Numbered from the stretch's first letter, positions 34,954 to 44,388 are shown. The stretch is DNA of 64,000 nucleotides from Bog-159 sp963843255 (GCA_963843255.1 CAWJJQ010000010.1:310001-374000), one strand, 5' to 3'. Notes: a model not told the origin generated them from the sequence alone. Made by a program: numbers and translations.

Positions 34954-37415
34954 TGCTCGCGCAGCACCGTTACAGGGTCTACGCGAGTGGCTCGGTGCGC
35001 CGGCATTACACACGCCGCGAGACCCACCACCATCAGCGTGAGAACCACCGCGGACATCACCCGCGGGTCCGTGGGCTTTACACCGTAAAGCTGGCCGGCG
35101 ACCACGGAGCGTACGGCCACAGACCCGGCCACGCCGAGCAACAAGCCGGCGCCTAAAAGCCACAGCGTCTCGCGGAGGACCAGTCTTACTACACCGCCGG
35201 CGGTGCATCCGAGGGCGGAGCGGATGCCGATTTCGCGCTGACGTTGCGTTACCAGGTAGGCCAGCACGCCATAGATCCCGATCGCCGACAGGAACAGCGC
35301 CAGGCAGCCGAAGAAAACTGCCAGGGTGAGCGACGCTCGCCGCGACGCCAGGGCCAGATCGCCGCGCTCCTCCATGGTGTGCACGTCGAACAGTGCCAGG
35401 CTCGGCGCCACCGCGGAGAACCGGGCGCGCACCGCACTAAGGATGGGCCGGGTGTCGCCGGCGGTTTTGATCGCCAGGGTAAACCCGCGCTGGACATCCT
35501 GCGCGTAAGGCATGTAGTACGCTCCCACCGGGCTGCCGTTACCCTCCACATTGGCCGTGTGGATAGTGTGAATGACTCCCACCACGGTCATCCAATGAGT
35601 GTGTTCGTCGGTCCTGAGAATGTTATGGATATCCTGCGGTTGAAACATGCGGCGGCCGATGGGGTTGCGATCGGGCCAGAAGTGGCGTGCGAGGCGCTCG
35701 TCGACGATGATGGCGCCGGGGGCGGAATCGCGGTCGCGTTCATCGAAGGCTCGTCCCATCACCATGGGGATGTGCATGGCCTCGAAATAGCCAGGCGTAA
35801 TCACGACCTGATCGGGCGAAATGAGCGACTCGCCCGGTTTCATGATGTAGCCTTCGGCCAGGATGATGCTGTCGCTGTGATGAGTGCTCCAGGGAATCGT
35901 GCTGGTGGCGCCGGCGGCGGTCACGCCCGGAATCGCGTGTATGGCGGCGAGGGCACGATCCATGAGCCCGCGCGCGTCGGAGTCTTTGGGATACAACGAA
36001 TCGGGCACGCTGGTGGCCGCCGTCACGACGCCTTTGACATCGAATCCAGGATTGACCTGGAGCAACTGGCGGAAACTGGCCAGCACCAGGCCCGCGCCAG
36101 CCAGCAGCACGAAAGCCAAGCCAACCTGTCCCACGACGAGAACCTGACGCAGGCGACGGGAGCGCTTGCCGCCGGTGCCCGAACGGGTCTCTTCGCGGAG
36201 GACGTCGTTGACGCGCGCACGAATCACGTGCACGGAGGGGATCAGCCCTACGACGATGCCGACCAGGGCCGCGGTCGCGAGCATCGCCAGCAGAACCACG
36301 CCATTGACGTGGACCTCTCCCGCGCGCGGCAGCGTTTCGATGCCGCTATGCGCCAGGGCGCCTAACAATCCGGTACCAAGGGCGGCCCCCACAGCTCCGC
36401 CCGCCAGAGCCAGCAGGATGCTTTCCGTGACCAACTGCCCCATTAGGCGTCCTGTGCCGGCGCCCAGCGCCAGGCGGGTGGCGAACTCCTTGCGCCGCAA
36501 GGCAGCGCGCGCCAGCACCAGGTTGGCGACGTTTACGGTGCCGATCAAAAGAACGAAAGCCGCTCCACCCCACAGCAGGTAGAGGGCGCCGCGAACTTCC
36601 TTGACCAGCATTTCCTCCAGGGGCACAACCGCCGTGTGGAAGCCGGCGTTCACCAGCAGTTCTTTAAAGACGGGAAAACGCTCCAGGTTGGCGCGGTTGA
36701 GCGCATCCAGCTGCGCCTGTGCCTGTACAAGAGTGGCGCCGGGCTTGAGCCGGCCGATGCTCAGCCAGTCATTGTTGTGGTGCACCTCGCGTTCTTCCGG
36801 AGTAAACGCCGTGGGGATCCACAGGCTGACCTCGGGGTTGATGAAGTTGAAGCCGGCGGGCATCACTCCGACCACGCTGTACGGCTGCTCGCTCAGGCGG
36901 ACATCGCGGCCGAGCGCCGCCTCCGGGCCGCCGAAGAGTTGCCGGCTCATGCCATCGCTCAGGATTACTTTTCGTTCGGAGCCAGGCTCACCTTCGGCAT
37001 CGTAAAAAGCGCGGCCGCGCGCGGGCGGCACGCGCAAGAGCCGGAAAAGCGAAGGGGTGGTGACCATGCTGGTGACGCGTTGGGGCGTACCCTGGACGTT
37101 AATGGTCTGGCCGGAGGTGTGGAACAGAGCCTGGTCGGAGAAGACATGGACGTCGCGCAGGCGGTCGTAATAGTCGCCGGAAGCGCTTTCGTAACCGATC
37201 GCGGCGCCCGCCCTGGGATAGCGATTGGCCATCAGCAGGATGGACTTCGCGTCCGGCACGGGCAGCGGCCGCAGCAGGATGGAGTTCACCACGGCGAAGG
37301 TCGCGGTGTTGGCGGCGATACAGACCGCAATGGTGAGAACCACCGTAATGGTGAATCCCTTGTCGCCGCGGAGAGAGCGGACGGCGTACCGAAGGCTGCG
37401 AAAAGCGGATCCCAT
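34950..37415 (-). CDS. ADOP-type MacB-like permease 2
   Basis: 821 residues from the ATG at 37415 (MGSAFRSLRYAVRSLRGDKG). The longer frame from 37514 has no supporting features. It lacks the soluble prefix of permease 1. The order is helix 1 with IAANTATFAVVNSILLRPLP, a periplasmic core (VVGVMPAGFNFINPEVSLWI), FtsX domain 1 (NVANLVLARAALRRKEFATR), core 2 (MGRAFDERDRDSAPGAIIVD) and FtsX domain 2 (AYLVTQRQREIGIRSALG, ending VLREQ). It is convergent with permease 1, with decayed genes in the 670 bp between. No ATPase or efflux adaptor is adjacent. Confidence 0.85.
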   Translation of the reverse strand: MGSAFRSLRYAVRSLRGDKGFTITVVLTIAVCIAANTATFAVVNSILLRPLPVPDAKSILLMANRYPRAGAAIGYESASGDYYDRLRDVHVFSDQALFHTSGQTINVQGTPQRVTSMVTTPSLFRLLRVPPARGRAFYDAEGEPGSERKVILSDGMSRQLFGGPEAALGRDVRLSEQPYSVVGVMPAGFNFINPEVSLWIPTAFTPEEREVHHNNDWLSIGRLKPGATLVQAQAQLDALNRANLERFPVFKELLVNAGFHTAVVPLEEMLVKEVRGALYLLWGGAAFVLLIGTVNVANLVLARAALRRKEFATRLALGAGTGRLMGQLVTESILLALAGGAVGAALGTGLLGALAHSGIETLPRAGEVHVNGVVLLAMLATAALVGIVVGLIPSVHVIRARVNDVLREETRSGTGGKRSRRLRQVLVVGQVGLAFVLLAGAGLVLASFRQLLQVNPGFDVKGVVTAATSVPDSLYPKDSDARGLMDRALAAIHAIPGVTAAGATSTIPWSTHHSDSIILAEGYIMKPGESLISPDQVVITPGYFEAMHIPMVMGRAFDERDRDSAPGAIIVDERLARHFWPDRNPIGRRMFQPQDIHNILRTDEHTHWMTVVGVIHTIHTANVEGNGSPVGAYYMPYAQDVQRGFTLAIKTAGDTRPILSAVRARFSAVAPSLALFDVHTMEERGDLALASRRASLTLAVFFGCLALFLSAIGIYGVLAYLVTQRQREIGIRSALGCTAGGVVRLVLRETLWLLGAGLLLGVAGSVAVRSVVAGQLYGVKPTDPRVMSAVVLTLMVVGLAACVMPAHRATRVDPVTVLREQ

Positions 37416-37531
37416 AAAGGTTAATACGAACTTCGGGGTCTCCAATGTTGCAAAATTTTGGCCGGCTTGGAAGGCGGGGTTAAGATTGCAGGAATGGACG
37501 CTGCGGTACAACACGCGCCGGATGATGGGTC

Positions 37532-38019
37532 ATGCTCAACATCGACGGTTACGAAGACCGTCTGACGATGTTGGATAGGCTGGCGAAGGCGTATCCGGTC
37601 CCGCATGGATTTCTCGATCCTATGCGGGGGGATCGCATTCAGACCCAGTGGCAACTGACCTCCGGACGCGGGCGAATCCCTTTCGCGCTGGGCTGGGGGA
37701 AGGTCATGGTGAAGGTGCTGGCGGGCGCCGATTTTTTTACGGACTGGCACGTTGTGGGCCCTTTGAGCGCAGACCTGCTGCCGCAGCGTATCTGCACGGC
37801 GGACGGACCTGGATCCGCTGCAGCCCAGCGATCTCCCGCTGCCGCAGCGTTCGACGGTAACGATGATCGCGGACTTGTTCCGGAACTCCGATCTGAGCCC
37901 GGTCTACACGCCCCTGCTGGAACAAGGCGCGGAGGTTTTGAACGCGGGCATTGTGACCCGTCTGGATCTGGATCGCGACTTTCATGGCCTGGCGCGTCAA
38001 CTGCGTGGGTTTGTTTGAG
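37532..38019 (+). pseudogene. Unrecognised gene, probable frameshift
   Basis: From the ATG at 37532 the frame reads MLNIDGYEDRLTMLDRLAK, AYPVPHGFLDPMRGDRIQTQ and VMVKVLAGADFFTDWHVVGP. Near 37790 the sensible frame shifts to LDPLQPSDLPLPQRSTVTMI, DLFRNSDLSPVYTPLLEQGA and LDLDRDFHGLARQLRGFV, ending TGA at 38017-38019. A 13-base block (CTGCCGCAGCGT) occurs on both sides of the shift and may have caused a small duplication or slip. Both halves look coding but I cannot name a family. It is divergent from ADOP permease 2. Confidence 0.4.
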
Positions 38020-38024
38020 CGCAT

Positions 38025-38116
38025 GTGGGGCAGCGCCTTGCGCTGCGGCGGACCCTCGGTCCGCCAAGAACAAAAGGCGGCCTGAGAGGCCGCAGCAGGC
38101 GGAGCGCCTGCCCCAC
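38025..38116. repeat. Cloverleaf-like palindromic repeat, full copy
   Basis: The outer arms GTGGGGCAG and CTGCCCCAC enclose four hairpins: GCAGCGCC..GCTGC, GCGGACC-CTC-GGTCCGC, GGCGGCCT-GAGA-GGCCGC and CAGGCG-GAG-CGCCTG, with an A-rich spacer between the second and third. It ends at the stop codon of the alpha-barrel lipoprotein gene. The second hairpin differs from that of the 61222 copy by paired changes that keep the stem. Confidence 0.75.
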
Positions 38117-39168
38117 TACGGCGCCAGGGCTCGAACAGCAAAACCCGTAGCGATCAGCGGATCGTCTTCCTTCACCAGATTCTGCGGATTCGACCAGGAC
38201 CCATCGCTTCGCTGGCTCTGCCCCAGTCCATCGGCTACGCGATGGCCCGCATCAACTCCAAGCGCGCGAAAGGCCTCGCTGCTCGCGGCTGAGTAATAAA
38301 ACGCCAGGCCCTGCGGCCACCGCTGGTACGCCTCGCCGACAAAGCCCGGCACATCCATGCCATCGTGATGCGCCACCAGCCACTGTCGGGCCCTCGCCAC
38401 GCGCGGATCGTCGAGCGGACTCCCCACAGCGATCAAGGCGAGAATGCCGTCCGCCGTGGTGGTTCCGTAACTACGGAAGTGTTTGCCGTCGTGCCCGGCT
38501 TTGTTGGTGTCGAACTCAGTGGTGGTGAAGAAGAAGCCGCCGTCCGCATTCTGGCAGCGCTCGACGAACATACGGGCGCACGCGAAAACGCCGTCGGAAG
38601 CAGGAACGCCCGCGGCGCGCAAGGCTTCCAGCACGTAGCGTGTCATGGAGAGATCCACATGGCCGGTATCGGGCGGCGTGCGGTGGCCGCCACCCATGCC
38701 CCACGCGCCATACGCGGCATCCGCCGGATGCCAGCCATTTTGTTCGGTGAATTGTTGGGCGCGCAGATAATCCACCATGGGTTGTACCTGCACTTCCCGA
38801 CCTGGACGGCGCGCGCGGCAAAGCGCCTTAACCGCCAGCGCGGTCGAGTAATTCGGATAATCCGGAATGCCCGGATCGGCCATCCCCAGCGCGCCTGCCT
38901 GCGTGTGATCGCGGATGAAAGCGATGGCGCGATCCACATTCGCGGGGGAGTCCGGATAGACTTCCGCAGGCACGCGCAGCAGCGCCTCGAGCACAAACGG
39001 AGTGAGCGACTGGCCGGAGCGCAGCAGGCCGTAGGTGTGGCTATGCCATCCACCGTCCGCGGCCTGCGCGCTCCACAGGTACCGGGCGCCTCTCGCCAGG
39101 GGAGTCTGTGACGGGCCGCAGCCGGATGCGGCCAGCAGCAGGCAGGCAATCGCATATCGCCGGGTCAT
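38116..39168 (-). CDS. Alpha/alpha-barrel lipoprotein (terpene-cyclase-like fold)
   Basis: The true start is the ATG at 39168, overlapping the upstream stop as ATGA; the frame to 39867 reads through the neighbour in a wrong frame. The first residues are a lipoprotein signal (RRYAIACLLLAASGC). The body has prenyltransferase/squalene-cyclase-type repeats: SAQAADGGWHSHTYGLL, RAQQFTEQNGWHPADAAYGA, ERCQNADGGFFFTTTEFD and GQSQRSDGSWSNPQN, but no DxDD or DxD catalytic motif. Such proteins may bind rather than convert a lipid. It is coupled to the similar 407-aa gene, so they act together. Confidence 0.65.
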   Translation of the reverse strand: MTRRYAIACLLLAASGCGPSQTPLARGARYLWSAQAADGGWHSHTYGLLRSGQSLTPFVLEALLRVPAEVYPDSPANVDRAIAFIRDHTQAGALGMADPGIPDYPNYSTALAVKALCRARRPGREVQVQPMVDYLRAQQFTEQNGWHPADAAYGAWGMGGGHRTPPDTGHVDLSMTRYVLEALRAAGVPASDGVFACARMFVERCQNADGGFFFTTTEFDTNKAGHDGKHFRSYGTTTADGILALIAVGSPLDDPRVARARQWLVAHHDGMDVPGFVGEAYQRWPQGLAFYYSAASSEAFRALGVDAGHRVADGLGQSQRSDGSWSNPQNLVKEDDPLIATGFAVRALAP

Positions 39169-40388
39169 TTGGTTTTGGCGCGCGTGATCAGCACTGGTTC
39201 GCGATCGGCAACCAACATTAAGATGGCCGCGCTGGTGACGGCGACACGCCCGGTAATGCAGTGATGCCCGGCCCAGGTACCGTCCTCGTTTTGCATGGAC
39301 AGCAGCTTGGCAGTCATCTCCGTGTTCCACTTCCGCCATTCCAGCCCGCCCGCGCGGTGCAGGCTGTCGCTGATGTTCAGGTACGAGAAGAACTCCTCGC
39401 CGCCAATGGATCCGAAGCCGGAGACGAACCGCGCATCGGAAAGCTGGCTCTTGATGGCGTTGATTTGAGCCGCGTTCTTCTTCCGATCGTCGTCCGTGCG
39501 GCTGAGCTGCTCGAATTCCTGGGCCCGCTTGTACAGCGAAACCCCGGCCGAAGCCGCCGAAACTTCCACAGAAGCCGTAGCCATACCCAGATGGGTTCCG
39601 TCGGTTGTGGCATAGCGTCCGGCCCCGATTCCCCCGCCCGCGCCCACACCCACTCCGCCCACACCGGGACTGGCCATAGGCGCGGCTGCGGTTCTTTGGG
39701 TGTAGTCCTCGATTTTCGCCATGGCCATCTGCTGCACGGCCACCCCTTTTTCTTTGGCGATGTACAGGCTCTGAGACGCCATGGAAGTGCCCAGGATGGG
39801 CGCCCATCCGCCGGCGATGTTCCAGCTTCCATCCTTCAACTGGCTGTTCTCGATCTTGGCGACACACTTTCGCAGGTTCTGGCGGACCAGGGCGTTCGCC
39901 TGCGTGTCGCCCATGTTGCCATCGAGTTCGGCCAGCAGTTTGGAAGTCAGGAAGGTATCGATGTACGGTCCCAGCTTGCGCTGGATCTGGGTACCTCTGA
40001 GGTCTGTAACGGCCAGGCCTTCAACCGGGCTTTGTTGCACATGCTGCAAGATGAAATGGACGGCGCGCTGGAGGGATTCGCGGTACGGGCCGCTGGTGGG
40101 GGTACTGCCTGTGTGCAGGAGAGCCTCGGCGGCGACTGCAGTATTAGCAACGTCATTACCGGCTGACTCCAGATTTTCATCTTTGCGGACATAAGATGTT
40201 TCGCCGCCATCCTGTCCCCATCCGCCGTCTTTGCCTTGCACGGAAACCAGCCATTTCACGCCTTTTTCAACGGCCACGGTGGCGGGGTCGCGGTTGGCCG
40301 GTTTCTTCTCGACTGTGGTTTCGGCGTAGATGCCGGCTGCAATGGCGGCTACACCGGTGACAAGCACACGTACCCTCTTCGATCTCAT
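39165..40388 (-). CDS. Exported alpha/alpha-barrel protein (prenyltransferase-like repeats)
   Basis: 407 residues with a signal peptide (RVRVLVTGVAAIAAGIYA). Repeats of the squalene-cyclase/prenyltransferase type are KGVKWLVSVQGKDGGWGQD, KIENSQLKDGSWNIAGGW and LLSMQNEDGTWAGHH. A Gly-rich, Ala-rich insert (residues 240-265) and a helical linker (KRAQEFEQLSRTDDDRKKNA) separate the halves. No catalytic Asp motif is visible. Its stop overlaps the start of the lipoprotein gene (ATGA), and both are exported, which suggests a pair in the periplasm or outer membrane. No other partner lies nearby. Confidence 0.65.
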   Translation of the reverse strand: MRSKRVRVLVTGVAAIAAGIYAETTVEKKPANRDPATVAVEKGVKWLVSVQGKDGGWGQDGGETSYVRKDENLESAGNDVANTAVAAEALLHTGSTPTSGPYRESLQRAVHFILQHVQQSPVEGLAVTDLRGTQIQRKLGPYIDTFLTSKLLAELDGNMGDTQANALVRQNLRKCVAKIENSQLKDGSWNIAGGWAPILGTSMASQSLYIAKEKGVAVQQMAMAKIEDYTQRTAAAPMASPGVGGVGVGAGGGIGAGRYATTDGTHLGMATASVEVSAASAGVSLYKRAQEFEQLSRTDDDRKKNAAQINAIKSQLSDARFVSGFGSIGGEEFFSYLNISDSLHRAGGLEWRKWNTEMTAKLLSMQNEDGTWAGHHCITGRVAVTSAAILMLVADREPVLITRAKTK

Positions 40389-40401
40389 TTGTTACTCCTT
40401 T

Positions 40402-40444
40402 GGGCGGCCCGGAGAATCCGCCGCAGGCCTGGTGCCTGCCTCAC
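40402..40444. repeat. Cloverleaf-like palindromic repeat, partial copy
   Basis: GGGCGGCCCGGAGAATCCGC and CGCAGGCCTGGTGCCTGCC, followed by TCAC, match the 3' half of the full copies with arm changes. It lies in the 240-bp gap between the alpha-barrel gene start and the monooxygenase gene. Confidence 0.55.
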
Positions 40445-40628
40445 TTACGATGAGGAATGCCGCTTCAACACGTTTCCTTCCACTCGAGATGCAAAATTTC
40501 GATCTATTGAAGGCGTAGACTTACGGACCGTGGAGTTGCCGCTTCGTGCAACCTGCGCGATACGGTGTGATTACGTTTCACGCAACGCCGATGTGGTATC
40601 TTCGTTCGAAGCGAATCTGGAGCAACGG

Positions 40629-42146
40629 ATGGCGGTGGAACATTTCGACGTTTTGATCATGGGGGCGGGCTTGTCGGGCATCGGCGCGGCCCACTATCTG
40701 CAGGAGCTTTGCCCAAGTAAAACCTACGTCATTCTGGAGCAGCGCGAACGCATCGGCGGGACGTGGGACCTGTTCCGCTATCCGGGCATCCGGTCGGATT
40801 CGGACATGCTGACCATGGGCTATTCGTTCCGCCCCTGGACAAGCCCCAAGGCGATCTCTCCGGGCGAAGACATTCGCAACTACATTACGGATACGGCGCG
40901 CGAAGAGGGGATCGATCGCCATATCCGTTTCCGGCATAAGATCCAGCGCGCGGACTGGTCCTCGGGAGAATCGAATTGGACCGTGCAAGCGGTGCGGGTG
41001 CGCGCCGACGGTAGCGAAGAGCCCGTCACACTAACCTGCAACTTCCTGTTTTCGTGCGCGGGTTACTACCGGTATTCGGCGGGCTACCTGCCGGAGTTTC
41101 CAGACATCGGCCGATTCACTGGACGCGTGGTGCATCCGCAAGCCTGGCCCGCAGACCTGGACTACGCCGGCAAGCGCGTGGTAGTGATCGGCAGCGGTGC
41201 GACCGCGGTCACGCTCCTGCCCGCCATGGCGAAGACTGCCGCGCACGTGACCATGCTACAGCGTTCGCCGACTTACATCATTTCCATGCCCCAGCAGGAC
41301 GTGATCGCCAACTGGTTGCGGCGTGTCTTGCCGCCCATATGGGCGTACCGGCTCAGCCGCTGGAAGAACGTGGCGTTGATGATGTATGTCTACCAGCTCG
41401 CGCAGCACTTTCCGAATTTCGTGAAGCAAGGGTTGGTCAAGAAAGTAAGGGAGGCGCTGGGTCCTGAATTCGACGTGGCCACGCATTTCACGCCGCGGTA
41501 CAACCCCTGGCAGCAGCGCCTCTGCCTGGTACCGGACGGCGATCTGTTTCAGGCGATGAACGCCGGCCGCGCCAGCGTCGTCACCGGGCAGATCGAAACG
41601 TTTACCGAAAAGGGCATACGGCTGGCATCGGGCAAAGAACTGGAAGCCGACATCGTGGTGACGGCGACGGGACTGGTGCTGCAGGCGTTTGGCGGAGCGG
41701 ACCTTGCGGTGGACGGCCGCAAAGTGGACCTCAGCCAAACGCTGGCATACAAGGGCGTGATGTTGTCGGGCGTGCCGAATCTCGCATCCGTATTCGGCTA
41801 CATCAACGCCTCGTGGACGCTCAAGGCCGACTTGATCTGCACCTATGTGTGCCGCTTACTGAACATGATGGACAGGAAGGGCGCGCGCCAGGTGACACCG
41901 CGGCCGGGCAACGAGGCGGCGGTCACCACCTTCGTGGAAAAGTTTACGCCGGGCTACATGCAGCGCGCTCTGGCGGATTGGCCCAAGCAGGGTTCAAAGG
42001 CCCCCTGGCGCGTGTATCAGAACTACGTCCGCGACGCACTCAGCCTGAAGTGGAGTCCGGTTGACAACGATGCCCTGGAATTTTCAAATCCGGCAACCGC
42101 TCCATCGAACTCGGTTCTGGACGAAGTGGCGCAGACCGCGCATTAG
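40629..42146 (+). CDS. Flavin-containing (Baeyer-Villiger-type) monooxygenase
   Basis: The ATG at 40629 puts the FAD site right at the N-terminus (MAVEHFDVLIMGAGLSGIGA); the frame back to 40236 is shadow. 505 residues. The FAD-binding GAGLSG (about residue 12), the NADPH-binding VVVIGSGATAVTLLPAMA and the intervening FTGRVVHPQAWP, a FxGxxxHxxxWP Baeyer-Villiger fingerprint, are all present. A further DIVVTATGL motif fits class B flavoprotein monooxygenases. Enzymes of this type insert oxygen into ketones or oxidise N or S atoms using NADPH; substrate unknown. It stands alone, converging on the glycosidase gene with an overlap of a few bases. Confidence 0.85.
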   Translation: MAVEHFDVLIMGAGLSGIGAAHYLQELCPSKTYVILEQRERIGGTWDLFRYPGIRSDSDMLTMGYSFRPWTSPKAISPGEDIRNYITDTAREEGIDRHIRFRHKIQRADWSSGESNWTVQAVRVRADGSEEPVTLTCNFLFSCAGYYRYSAGYLPEFPDIGRFTGRVVHPQAWPADLDYAGKRVVVIGSGATAVTLLPAMAKTAAHVTMLQRSPTYIISMPQQDVIANWLRRVLPPIWAYRLSRWKNVALMMYVYQLAQHFPNFVKQGLVKKVREALGPEFDVATHFTPRYNPWQQRLCLVPDGDLFQAMNAGRASVVTGQIETFTEKGIRLASGKELEADIVVTATGLVLQAFGGADLAVDGRKVDLSQTLAYKGVMLSGVPNLASVFGYINASWTLKADLICTYVCRLLNMMDRKGARQVTPRPGNEAAVTTFVEKFTPGYMQRALADWPKQGSKAPWRVYQNYVRDALSLKWSPVDNDALEFSNPATAPSNSVLDEVAQTAH

Positions 42147-43648
42147 GGATTGGCGGCGCGGCCTTCGGCATCCACCAGGTACAGCACGGCATCGCCCGAA
42201 AACGGCGGGCTGAACGCTTGGATGGAGGATCCCGCCCGGACCGGAGGTGCGGCGATGGCCACTCCAGTCGACGGATTGAACCACTCGACGGCCATCGTTC
42301 GGGAGGCCGGCATTTCCGAGAGATCGACCGTAAACGAGCCACCCGAAGGCGCGTAAACCAGATACTCCGCACGGGCGGCCGCAGTGTGGGCCAAACAGAA
42401 TCCGGTGGAACTGAGTGAGGCGCGCGGCGTGACCCCGGCGAGAGCTACTCTGCGGGAATAGCGCAGAATGTATCCCAGATTATCCCGGAAATTGTCCCAG
42501 CGCGGGTCGGGTGCGGCGCAGATCCCGTTAACAGGAGAGATGCACAGGTTGCGGCTCTCGCGCGGATAGTAGACCACGTACGGATCCATGAACAGCACCT
42601 GATTTCCGTTCATGAAATTCTCCCACGCAAAGTTGCGGTTGTTTTGCGGCGTTTCTTTCCACATCTCCCAGTAGGAATGGTCGCTGTCGTTCACATTGAC
42701 CTTACAGGCCGGCTTGCCGCTGCCGCATGATGTCACGGACGAGATGCGCACCTGCGGCGCCACCCAGTCCGCATCCGAGTTATAGATGACCGTATCCGGC
42801 GCTCCGATCAGGGCGGCGTATCCGACGGGGTGGCGGTGCGGCTTGCTGGATTCATACGCGCGGATGTGGGCGATCTGGTGATCGTTCCACCACGTAGAAT
42901 TAGCGGGGGCCTCTTCGGAGACGATCCAAAGCACGTTGGGCAGGTCGTTCAGGGTGTCGATCACGTGCTGCACGTAAGCATCTTGAAATCGGGTGATCGC
43001 GTTGGGTGCGGTCATGGCCATGGACGCGATGCCTTTCTGTCCGCCCGTGTATCCATCGTCAACCTGGTTGACGTTGTTCGCTCCGGTGAACGGATAGCCG
43101 TCGCCGGGGCAGCGGAAGACGTTCAGAAACTCGCCCGAGAACAGATAGACCCCCGCGTAAATGCCGGCTTGATTGAGGGCTGCCACGCGCGTGCGCAAGC
43201 GATCGAAGAAGTTGTGGTCGAACTTTGTGAGATCGAATTTCAAGCCGCCGTCGGTGGCGGAACCGGGACCCGTCCTCGACCAGGGAAACGGGCTGACGGT
43301 GAAATCCGGCGGATGACTGGCGGTGCTGGGCAGCGCGCAGAATTTGGGCAACTCCGTGGTCCACAGCAGCGTGAAGTTGTGTCCATGCGCGGACTGGAAA
43401 TTGACGAAGGCGGTGAAATCCAGATTCTGGATGGATCCGTTCGTGCCCCAGTCCTGAAAAGTGTTCCAACTCTGCGATCCGTTCAGGATGAGGATGTGGC
43501 CCTGGGAGTCCGAGAAGTAGTTGGGATTAGCGGAAGCTTTGAGCGGCCCGGCCGTCTGCGGACAAACCGGGCGCGTCTGCACGAGAAACATGCAAAGGAA
43601 TAATACGTGCAGGGCTTCCCGCTGCAGCCTACGGTTGCTTTCCGGCAC
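42143..43648 (-). CDS. Secreted DUF4038-type glycoside hydrolase-like protein
   Basis: The GTG at 43648 is chosen because GGAGG lies 9 bases upstream and a signal peptide follows (RRLQREALHVLFLCMFLVQT). The frame further up to 43777 overlaps trmO. 501 residues. The N-terminal TIM-barrel-like domain resembles DUF4038/GH140-like proteins: NPNYFSDSQGHILILNGSQS, HGHNFTLLWTTELPKFC, FDRLRTRVAALNQAGIYAGV and NVLWIVSEEAPANSTWW, whose Glu could be catalytic. The C-terminal strands (YLVYAPSGGSFTVDLSEMPA, AVEWFNPSTGVAIAAP) look like the putative collagen-binding domain often attached. It probably cuts plant or microbial polysaccharide. Confidence 0.75.
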   Translation of the reverse strand: MPESNRRLQREALHVLFLCMFLVQTRPVCPQTAGPLKASANPNYFSDSQGHILILNGSQSWNTFQDWGTNGSIQNLDFTAFVNFQSAHGHNFTLLWTTELPKFCALPSTASHPPDFTVSPFPWSRTGPGSATDGGLKFDLTKFDHNFFDRLRTRVAALNQAGIYAGVYLFSGEFLNVFRCPGDGYPFTGANNVNQVDDGYTGGQKGIASMAMTAPNAITRFQDAYVQHVIDTLNDLPNVLWIVSEEAPANSTWWNDHQIAHIRAYESSKPHRHPVGYAALIGAPDTVIYNSDADWVAPQVRISSVTSCGSGKPACKVNVNDSDHSYWEMWKETPQNNRNFAWENFMNGNQVLFMDPYVVYYPRESRNLCISPVNGICAAPDPRWDNFRDNLGYILRYSRRVALAGVTPRASLSSTGFCLAHTAAARAEYLVYAPSGGSFTVDLSEMPASRTMAVEWFNPSTGVAIAAPPVRAGSSIQAFSPPFSGDAVLYLVDAEGRAANP

Positions 43649-44084
43649 GTGATTCTGCCTCCGCCAACCAGCCGCGGCGTAGCCGCTCCTCGGGCACGCT
43701 TGAGAGATACGGCTTGATATCGAGAATTGGGGTCGCATCCAGCATGTCGATTCCGCGCACGTGCAGCGCCGCCCCATCGCGGCGGAGGAGTTCGACCACC
43801 GTCAATCCGATCGGATTCGGCCGCCGCGGCGAGCGCGTGGCGAAGACGCCATGCGGCCGGTTATCGCTCGGGGGCGTGCCCACCAGCGCGTATTCCGTAG
43901 AACGATGGAAGGCCCAGAGAACGATCAGGTGCGAGAAGCCTTCGATATCCAGCAGGCCGGGCTCGAATTCAGGATTCAATTCGAGAATCCCCTCCGTCTG
44001 GTGCTTGGCGCCCAAGCCCTTGGGAATGTCCTTGGTGTCTTTGTACGGGCTTCGGATATAGCCCACCGGCTGCATAGAAATCAT
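43629..44084 (-). CDS. trmO: tRNA N6-methyltransferase TrmO (TsaA)
   Basis: TrmO methylates the N6 of threonylcarbamoyladenosine at position 37 of ANN-decoding tRNAs. The start at 44084 gives MISMQPVGYIRSPYKDTKDI; an ATG nine bases later is also possible. The family features are PVGYIRSPY, GFSHLIVLWAFHRS, HGVFATRSPRRPNPIGLTVV and DATPILDIKPYL. 151 residues, matching single-domain forms. The gene's 3' end overlaps the start of the glycosidase gene. No tsaB/D/E gene is nearby. Confidence 0.9.
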   Translation of the reverse strand: MISMQPVGYIRSPYKDTKDIPKGLGAKHQTEGILELNPEFEPGLLDIEGFSHLIVLWAFHRSTEYALVGTPPSDNRPHGVFATRSPRRPNPIGLTVVELLRRDGAALHVRGIDMLDATPILDIKPYLSSVPEERLRRGWLAEAESRAGKQP

Positions 44085-44388
44085 GATTATTTTCGCGCGC
44101 TCTCTTAATCCTTGCACAAGGCGCCGACCCGATTCTGCGCGAATTGTATTACGAGAGCATAGATTCAGCACTCTGAGTGTGCGACGGAGGGCAGCAGAAC
44201 CGCAACGTTTCTCACGAAGCGTGGCAGCCGGCTGGGCGGACCCTAGCGGTTGCAGATACCGATTGCAGCACATGGATGGCGAATTGGTCCCGGCCGATGG
44301 CGCGAAGAGCGGATCCCAGGGCCCCGCGAGGTCACGACGTGGGCCGCGAGGCCGCACAATTAGTGCAGAATTCTCATCCATGGGAAAA
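44085..44388. other. 304-bp intergenic region, no gene seen
   Basis: Between the trmO start and the EpsI stop there are only short frames without ribosome binding sites. It presumably holds the trmO promoter on the minus strand. No repeat from either family is present. Confidence 0.4.

Noticed and set aside
39169..39867. N-terminal extension of the lipoprotein gene
   Set aside because: The extension is the 407-aa gene read in a wrong frame (Arg/Gly/His-rich). The lipoprotein signal starts at 39168.
40236..40628. Longer form of the flavin monooxygenase
   Set aside because: It would overlap the alpha-barrel gene and a repeat copy and add Cys/Arg-rich sequence before a FAD motif that normally sits at the N-terminus.
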